Positions 5,454 through 8,195 of a stretch of 8,195 nt of DNA are shown piece after piece. Numbering within the stretch: position 1 is the stretch's first letter; the number at the start of each line of letters is the position of its first letter. A program made the translations under genes and the position numbers. This DNA comes from UBA964 sp031382085 (lineage in GTDB: Bacteria; Pseudomonadota; Gammaproteobacteria; Steroidobacterales; Steroidobacteraceae): contig JANMYM010000055.1 of assembly GCA_031382085.1 (NCBI GenBank), positions 1-8,195 on the forward strand, written 5' to 3'. The notes under the pieces were generated by a model. It had not been told where the DNA came from. It ran no database searches and saw nothing but the letters and a program-made list of their open reading frames with translations.

Positions 5454-6610
5454 CTGTCACGCAGTTTCCGAAAAAGCGTCGCAAAGCGGCCGACGAGCCT
5501 CAAATGCGCGGCGACGAGGCATCGGTCATCGATGCTCTGCGGTCGCTACCCGCGCTTAATAAACTTGTTAGATACAACGAATTCTCGGACCAAATAGAAA
5601 TTGCATCGCCGCCACCATGGGACGGCATGGATTACGGCGCGCGCTGGACTGACAACTCGACAACGTTGCTCATGGCCTACATTCAAAATGCCGGTTATCC
5701 GGTCAGGGTGCGCCGGGTTATTGACGCGGCAGTCGAAATTGCGGCGCGAGACCACGCTTACCACCCGGTGGTGCAATACCTCGAAGCCTGCGCCGCCATC
5801 TGGGATGGCAAGCCGCGCCTAGACATCCTATTCGATTTGTATTTCGGCGCCGAGGGACCCGACGATTACCTGAAAGCAGTCAGTCGCGGGTTCGCCATTG
5901 GTGCGGTCGCGCGTGTAATGCAGCCAGGCGCGAAAGTCGATACGGTCCCTGTCCTGGAAGGTCCGCAAGGCAGCGGCAAATCAACCGCCGTTCGCGTTCT
6001 CGGCGAACCGTGGAATTCCGAAAACCTACCGCCGTTGGGTGACAAGGAGGCGGCGCTGGCGCTGCAGGGTGTGTGGATCGCTGAGATCAGCGAGTTGGCG
6101 GCCATGCGCCGCAGCGAGATCGAGCAGGTCAAAGCGTTCCTGTCCCGCACGGTCGATCACTATCGCGTGCCGTACAAAGCGCATTTCGTGCAGCGACCGC
6201 GGCAGACAGTGTTGGTCGGCACCACGAACGAGGCGACCTACCTGAAAGATCACACCGGCAACCGGCGGTTCTGGCCTGTTAGGTGTACGCGCATCGACAC
6301 CGACGCACTGGCCAGAGACAAAGTTCAAATCTGGGGGGAGGCGGTCCATGCATACAAAGCTGGCGAAGCCTGGCACCTAACAGGTGACGCGGAAAAGCTG
6401 GCGGCCGAGGCGCAAGAGGCGCGGCGCTACGTTCCAGAGCTGGAAGTGCAGACGCTCGACTACCTCGACCGAATGCGCGAACAGGGTCACGACACACTCG
6501 AAATGCGTGCCGTCATTCGCGCGGTCAGTGGCGTCGACAGCAACGACGACCCGCAGCGTGCCGGCGCGATCGGCTCTCAAGTCGCTGCGATCATGGCTCG
6601 GCATGACTGA
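5450..6610 (+). CDS. VapE-type (virulence-associated E) helicase/ATPase, probably C-terminally truncated by a TGA
   Basis: The 386-residue product from GTG 5450 is a superfamily 3-like replicative helicase of the VapE family. Walker A is GPQGSGKST (171-179). A Walker B-like strand is GVWIAEISEL (207-216). The sensor is VLVGTTNE (254-261), and Arg272/Arg273 in TGNRRFWPV match the family's arginine-finger segment. No primase domain is present, unlike P4 alpha-type proteins, so it would need a separate primase. ATG 5426 is an alternative start inside the upstream peptide gene; GTG 5450 was preferred for its GTGA overlap. The frame stops at TGA 6608-6610 but continues for 30 sensible codons (FSADKIGRGKRRRNLWKFRA and ten more) to TAA 6701. 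This suggests a TGG-to-TGA nonsense change near the end. The catalytic core is intact. Confidence 0.85.
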   Translation: MTVTQFPKKRRKAADEPQMRGDEASVIDALRSLPALNKLVRYNEFSDQIEIASPPPWDGMDYGARWTDNSTTLLMAYIQNAGYPVRVRRVIDAAVEIAARDHAYHPVVQYLEACAAIWDGKPRLDILFDLYFGAEGPDDYLKAVSRGFAIGAVARVMQPGAKVDTVPVLEGPQGSGKSTAVRVLGEPWNSENLPPLGDKEAALALQGVWIAEISELAAMRRSEIEQVKAFLSRTVDHYRVPYKAHFVQRPRQTVLVGTTNEATYLKDHTGNRRFWPVRCTRIDTDALARDKVQIWGEAVHAYKAGEAWHLTGDAEKLAAEAQEARRYVPELEVQTLDYLDRMREQGHDTLEMRAVIRAVSGVDSNDDPQRAGAIGSQVAAIMARHD

Positions 6611-6703
6611 TTCAGCGCCGACAAGATCGGCCGCGGCAAGCGTCGCCGCAATCTCTGGAAGTTCCGAGCCTCACATGAGTCACAAGCAGAAAACGCCACC
6701 TAA
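6611..6703 (+). pseudogene. Severed C-terminal tail of the helicase gene
   Basis: In the same frame as the helicase and directly after its TGA, 30 codons encode a basic segment (Phe-Ser-Ala-Asp-Lys-Ile-Gly-Arg-Gly-Lys and so on, including Leu-Trp-Lys-Phe) before TAA 6701-6703. Joined through a Trp codon, it would complete a small winged-helix-like C-terminus following IGSQVAAIMARHD. Related phage helicases often end with a short basic segment of this kind. There is no start codon or ribosome site for independent translation. Confidence 0.45.
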
Positions 6704-6808
6704 CTATATATACGTAACTCATTACCCCTCGCGTGTTGGTAAGGAATATTGCTTATGACTCCTATGAGTTCCACAAGTTTTGAAAATTTGCTTATGACTC
6801 TTGTGAGT
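6675..6808. repeat. AT-rich segment with repeated ATGAGT/ATGACTC motifs, possible origin or operator cluster
   Basis: TTGCTTATGACTC occurs exactly twice, at 6749-6761 and 6788-6800, 39 bp apart. Each copy forms a small dyad: ACTC-CTAT-GAGT at 6758-6769 and ACTC-TTGT-GAGT at 6797-6808. Related half-sites are ATGAGT at 6675-6680 and ACTCAT at 6717-6722. Between them is an AT-rich tract (about 6700-6726) that includes TATATATACG, and TTTTGAAAA lies at 6778-6786. Iterons beside an AT-rich tract directly after a replicative helicase gene suggest a replication origin. A repressor or activator operator region is the alternative. Confidence 0.45.
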
Positions 6809-6816
6809 GTTGGGTC

Positions 6817-7067
6817 GTGACCCGCTCAACCGACCCCGGCCCGCTCGACCTGGCCGCGTTAGCTACGCTGCACCGGCCGCCTGGCTCGCAACAGCTGGCC
6901 GACGCGCTCGATCACGCTAGGCGGTCGCTGGCGGCGCTGCGTGCGATCGACCCTGCGATGTCACGGGTTACGTCCACGCGGCTATAGCGCGCATAGCGTC
7001 GGCCTTGCGCGATTGCTGCGACGGACTCGACCGGCTGTGCCAGCGGCTAACAGAGGGACGGGCGTGA
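6817..7067 (+). pseudogene. Frameshifted small helical-protein gene
   Basis: GTG 6817 opens a frame reading MTRSTDPGPLDLAALATLHR, then GSQQLADALDHARRSLAALR and AIDPAM, which stops at TAG 6985-6987. From 6957 another frame continues smoothly as DVTGYVHAAIARIASALRDC, then CDGLDRLCQRLTEGRA, to TGA 7065-7067. Restoring one G (GCGATG to GCGGATG near 6957) would give one 83-residue, Ala/Leu/Arg-rich, two-helix protein. The TGA of the restored frame overlaps the GTG of the next ORF as GTGA, matching other joins in this operon. It is either a single-base deletion, a sequencing error or an unusual frameshift site. No family is recognised. The Shine-Dalgarno is weak (GAGTG at 6805-6809). Confidence 0.45.
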
Positions 7068-7162
7068 CCTACCTGGGGGGGCACCCGAAAGTCTGGAACT
7101 TTTTTGTATCGACCGACCGTGCCGTCGCGATCGTGCGGCCACAGCAAATGATTGCCCTTTAG
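7064..7162 (+). CDS. Putative 32-residue small protein
   Basis: GTG 7064 is preceded by a good Shine-Dalgarno, GAGGGA (7053-7058), 5 nt upstream. It overlaps the TGA of the upstream restored frame as GTGA. The peptide starts MTYLGGHPKVWNFF and ends IVRPQQMIAL before TAG 7160-7162. I recognise no family. A run of seven Gs (7075-7081) early in the ORF is a possible slippage or sequencing-error site, so the reading frame should be treated with care. Confidence 0.4.
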   Translation: MTYLGGHPKVWNFFVSTDRAVAIVRPQQMIAL

Positions 7163-7204
7163 GTCAAGAATCGCGGTGAAAATTATCAAATTGCGCGAAT
7201 TGCC

Positions 7205-7438
7205 ATGAAATCGCGCCGAATCCTGCAAATTCTTTCGCAAATTGCCGTGGACCGCGGCGACCTGACCGAGAGCGAAATCGCCGACCACAAAGCCGCGATC
7301 GAGGCCGCCGCCGATGCGGAATCGCTCAAGGCCGCCTTCAGTTCCGCCTGGCAGCACGCGACCCAGGCCAAGGATTCGCAGACCGCGAGCCGATTCAAGG
7401 CCGCGTACGAGGCCCGCAAGCCGAATATCGCGGCATGA
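7205..7438 (+). CDS. 77-residue helical protein of unknown function, coupled to Gp157-family gene
   Basis: The product begins MKSRRILQILSQIAV. It is rich in Ala, Glu and Lys, and is probably all helical, with a C-terminal half (SLKAAFSSAWQHATQAKDSQ) that looks like a helical hairpin. No catalytic or metal-binding motif is seen. Its TGA overlaps the next ATG (7435-7438, ATGA), so the two genes are very likely co-translated. The start lacks a clear ribosome site. It is preceded by a segment with several AATT-containing motifs (7181-7204). The pairing suggests a role in phage-type DNA metabolism or host takeover, but this is inference from position only. Confidence 0.6.
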   Translation: MKSRRILQILSQIAVDRGDLTESEIADHKAAIEAAADAESLKAAFSSAWQHATQAKDSQTASRFKAAYEARKPNIAA

Positions 7439-7941
7439 CCGCGCTCAATCTCTACGAACTCGTTGCCGACTTCAAGGCCGTCGAGGCCCTGGAATCATCC
7501 GACGATCTGCCCGAGCAGGTCATCCGCGACACGCTCGAGGGACTGACCGGCGACCTGCAAGTCAAGGCTACGAATATCTGCAAATTCGTGCGCAATCTCG
7601 AAGTGAATGCCGAGGCGATCGACGAGGCCGCGAAACAGATGCAGGCGCGAGCTAACAGACTGCGCAAGCGCGCGGAGTCGGTCAAGTCGTATCTGCTGTT
7701 CAATTTGCAGGCGACCGGCATCACGCGGATCGAGGCGCCGGAGTTCGTCATCACCGTGCGCAATAACCCGGAGTCGGTGCGGATTTTGGAAGGCGCGCAA
7801 ATCCCCGCCGAGTACCTGGTCGCGCCTGAACCGCCAGCGCCGCGGCCGGACAAGACGGCGATCAAGGCCGCGCTCAAGGCCGGCAAACATATCGACGGCG
7901 CCTATCTCGAGGCCGGGCAGCGGATCGAAATCAAAGCCTGA
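7435..7941 (+). CDS. Siphovirus Gp157-family protein
   Basis: This 168-residue protein fits the phage Gp157 family, a group named from a Streptococcus thermophilus phage protein linked to phage resistance; its molecular role is unclear. Visible features are the N-terminal NLYELVADFKAVEAL (5-19) and a long, probably coiled-coil helical region with KATNICKFVRNLE and AANRL-type heptads (about 44-90). Then come the conserved SYLLFNLQATGITRIEAPEF (85-104) and VRNNPESVRI (108-117). A C-terminal KxAIKAALKAG (about 140-150) precedes GAYLEAGQRIEIK. It starts at the ATGA overlap with the previous gene. In phages this family often lies beside recombination genes such as RecT or ERF; none is in view. Confidence 0.85.
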   Translation: MTALNLYELVADFKAVEALESSDDLPEQVIRDTLEGLTGDLQVKATNICKFVRNLEVNAEAIDEAAKQMQARANRLRKRAESVKSYLLFNLQATGITRIEAPEFVITVRNNPESVRILEGAQIPAEYLVAPEPPAPRPDKTAIKAALKAGKHIDGAYLEAGQRIEIKA

Positions 7942-7995
7942 CCAGTGCGGCACAATCGGCTCGACCGTTCCGGCGCTCGGTAGTATCTTTGGCGC

Positions 7996-8195
7996 ATGGT
8001 CAAATCGGTTCCTCCGCGGTCCCATAAAATTGCAATTCTTCTGGGTTTCTCCGCCTTGCTTTTTGCGTGTAGCGATGCCAAGCCACCTGTAGCCGCCGCC
8101 AAGCCGCCTGCCGCCGTAGCTGAGCCTGAGTATCGTCGCTCCGCAAATGAAGACTATGAGTTGCAGGAGCGTTGCGGCAAGCGCGCTGAAGAATG
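7996..8195 (+). CDS. Lipoprotein of unknown function, cut by the right edge
   Basis: ATG 7996 starts a frame that is open to the end of the window (66 complete codons). The N-terminus has basic residues (Lys3, Arg8, Lys11), a hydrophobic core (IAILLGFSALLF) and a lipobox ending Leu-Phe-Ala-Cys25. A lipid-anchored, Pro/Ala-rich linker (AKPPVAAAKPPAAVAEPE) follows. After it comes a charged segment, DYELQERCGKRAEE, where the window ends. No Shine-Dalgarno is evident. TAGTAT (7981-7986) lies only 9 nt before the ATG and could be a -10 box giving a near-leaderless transcript. Phage or satellite lipoproteins can act in superinfection exclusion, but nothing here proves that. Confidence 0.7.
   Translation, partial: MVKSVPPRSHKIAILLGFSALLFACSDAKPPVAAAKPPAAVAEPEYRRSANEDYELQERCGKRAEE

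Larger units (their letters stand above)
3169..8195. mobile_element. Left part of an integrated element (satellite-like or prophage), right end not reached
   Basis: The element begins at the tRNA-Pro(GGG) fragment and runs rightward past the end of the window. All confident genes in it are on the plus strand. They are a tyrosine recombinase, a basic protein of unknown function, an AlpA-like regulator, a small peptide, a VapE-type helicase, several small phage-like ORFs, a Gp157-family protein and a lipoprotein. Integrase beside the attachment site, then AlpA and VapE, is typical of P4-like and other phage satellites and also of some prophages. No capsid, tail, terminase or lysis gene is visible here. 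No second copy of the tRNA 3' end was found up to 8195. Confidence 0.8.

Noticed and set aside
6608..6610. TGA as selenocysteine or as a recoded Trp codon.
   Set aside because: No selenocysteine-type stem-loop was seen after it, and several adjacent genes end in TGA, so general recoding is not supported.
7171..7250. Repeated AATT/AAATTGC motifs around the start of the 77-residue ORF, possible operator.
   Set aside because: The spacing is irregular and part of the pattern falls in coding sequence; no convincing dyad was found.
481..7660. CTAAC/GTTAG appears about twenty times, and Leu-Thr is written CTA-ACN at all Leu-Thr pairs checked in the integrase and helicase.
   Set aside because: The count is less than twofold above a rough expectation, and other genes here use CTG-ACN. 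It may be codon bias and does not support a functional motif.
1..8195. CRISPR array, toxin-antitoxin pair, restriction or other known defence system.
   Set aside because: No regularly spaced repeats of CRISPR type and no recognisable toxin, nuclease, methylase or other defence domains were found among the frames.

Overview
The window looks like chromosome from a GC-rich proteobacterium, probably a gammaproteobacterium. The support is GC-rich third positions, a ClsC-type phospholipase D lipoprotein, a CPXCG zinc-ribbon protein and a proteobacterial-type tRNA-Pro(GGG) 3' end. A mobile element has integrated into it and occupies everything to the right of about position 3170. No genus can be named safely from this sequence alone.

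Left part (1-3166, host chromosome): a 26-residue hydrophobic microprotein on the minus strand (62-142) is followed by a strong GC hairpin at 1-30. Next is an exported protein of unknown function on the plus strand (162-1016), then a convergent phospholipase D/cardiolipin synthase-type lipoprotein (1032-2699, minus). A CPXCG cysteine-rich protein follows (2807-3127, plus). The exported protein and the PLD protein end 15 bp apart, tail to tail.

Junction (3167-3211): 45 bp on the minus strand match the 3' part of tRNA-Pro(GGG), from the anticodon loop to the encoded CCA. The 5' half is missing. This is an attachment-site remnant. Next to it are two sets of short iterated motifs and a complete tyrosine recombinase that reads away from the site. 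An intact tRNA-Pro(GGG) is therefore predicted at the far end of the element, beyond this window.

Right part (3169-8195, integrated element): integrase, a basic protein of unknown function that overlaps the integrase end, an AlpA-like HTH regulator, a 44-residue basic peptide and a VapE-type superfamily 3-like helicase/ATPase follow one another on the plus strand. An AT-rich repeat-bearing segment comes next. After it are a broken small gene, a 32-residue ORF, a 77-residue helical protein, a Gp157-family phage protein and the start of a lipoprotein that runs off the right edge. GTGA and ATGA overlaps link several of these genes, as in phage early operons. The int-alpA-vapE order fits a phage satellite or an integrative element at least as well as a full prophage; no structural phage gene is visible.

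Signs of decay or special decoding: the helicase frame is closed by a TGA exactly where the family-like C-terminus would read Trp, and 30 more sensible codons follow in frame. A second small gene reads through only if one G is restored near 6957. I do not see a defence system or another clearly new system. The most useful leads are the helicase/AT-rich repeat locus as a possible origin, the two disrupted frames, and the unannotated small ORFs.
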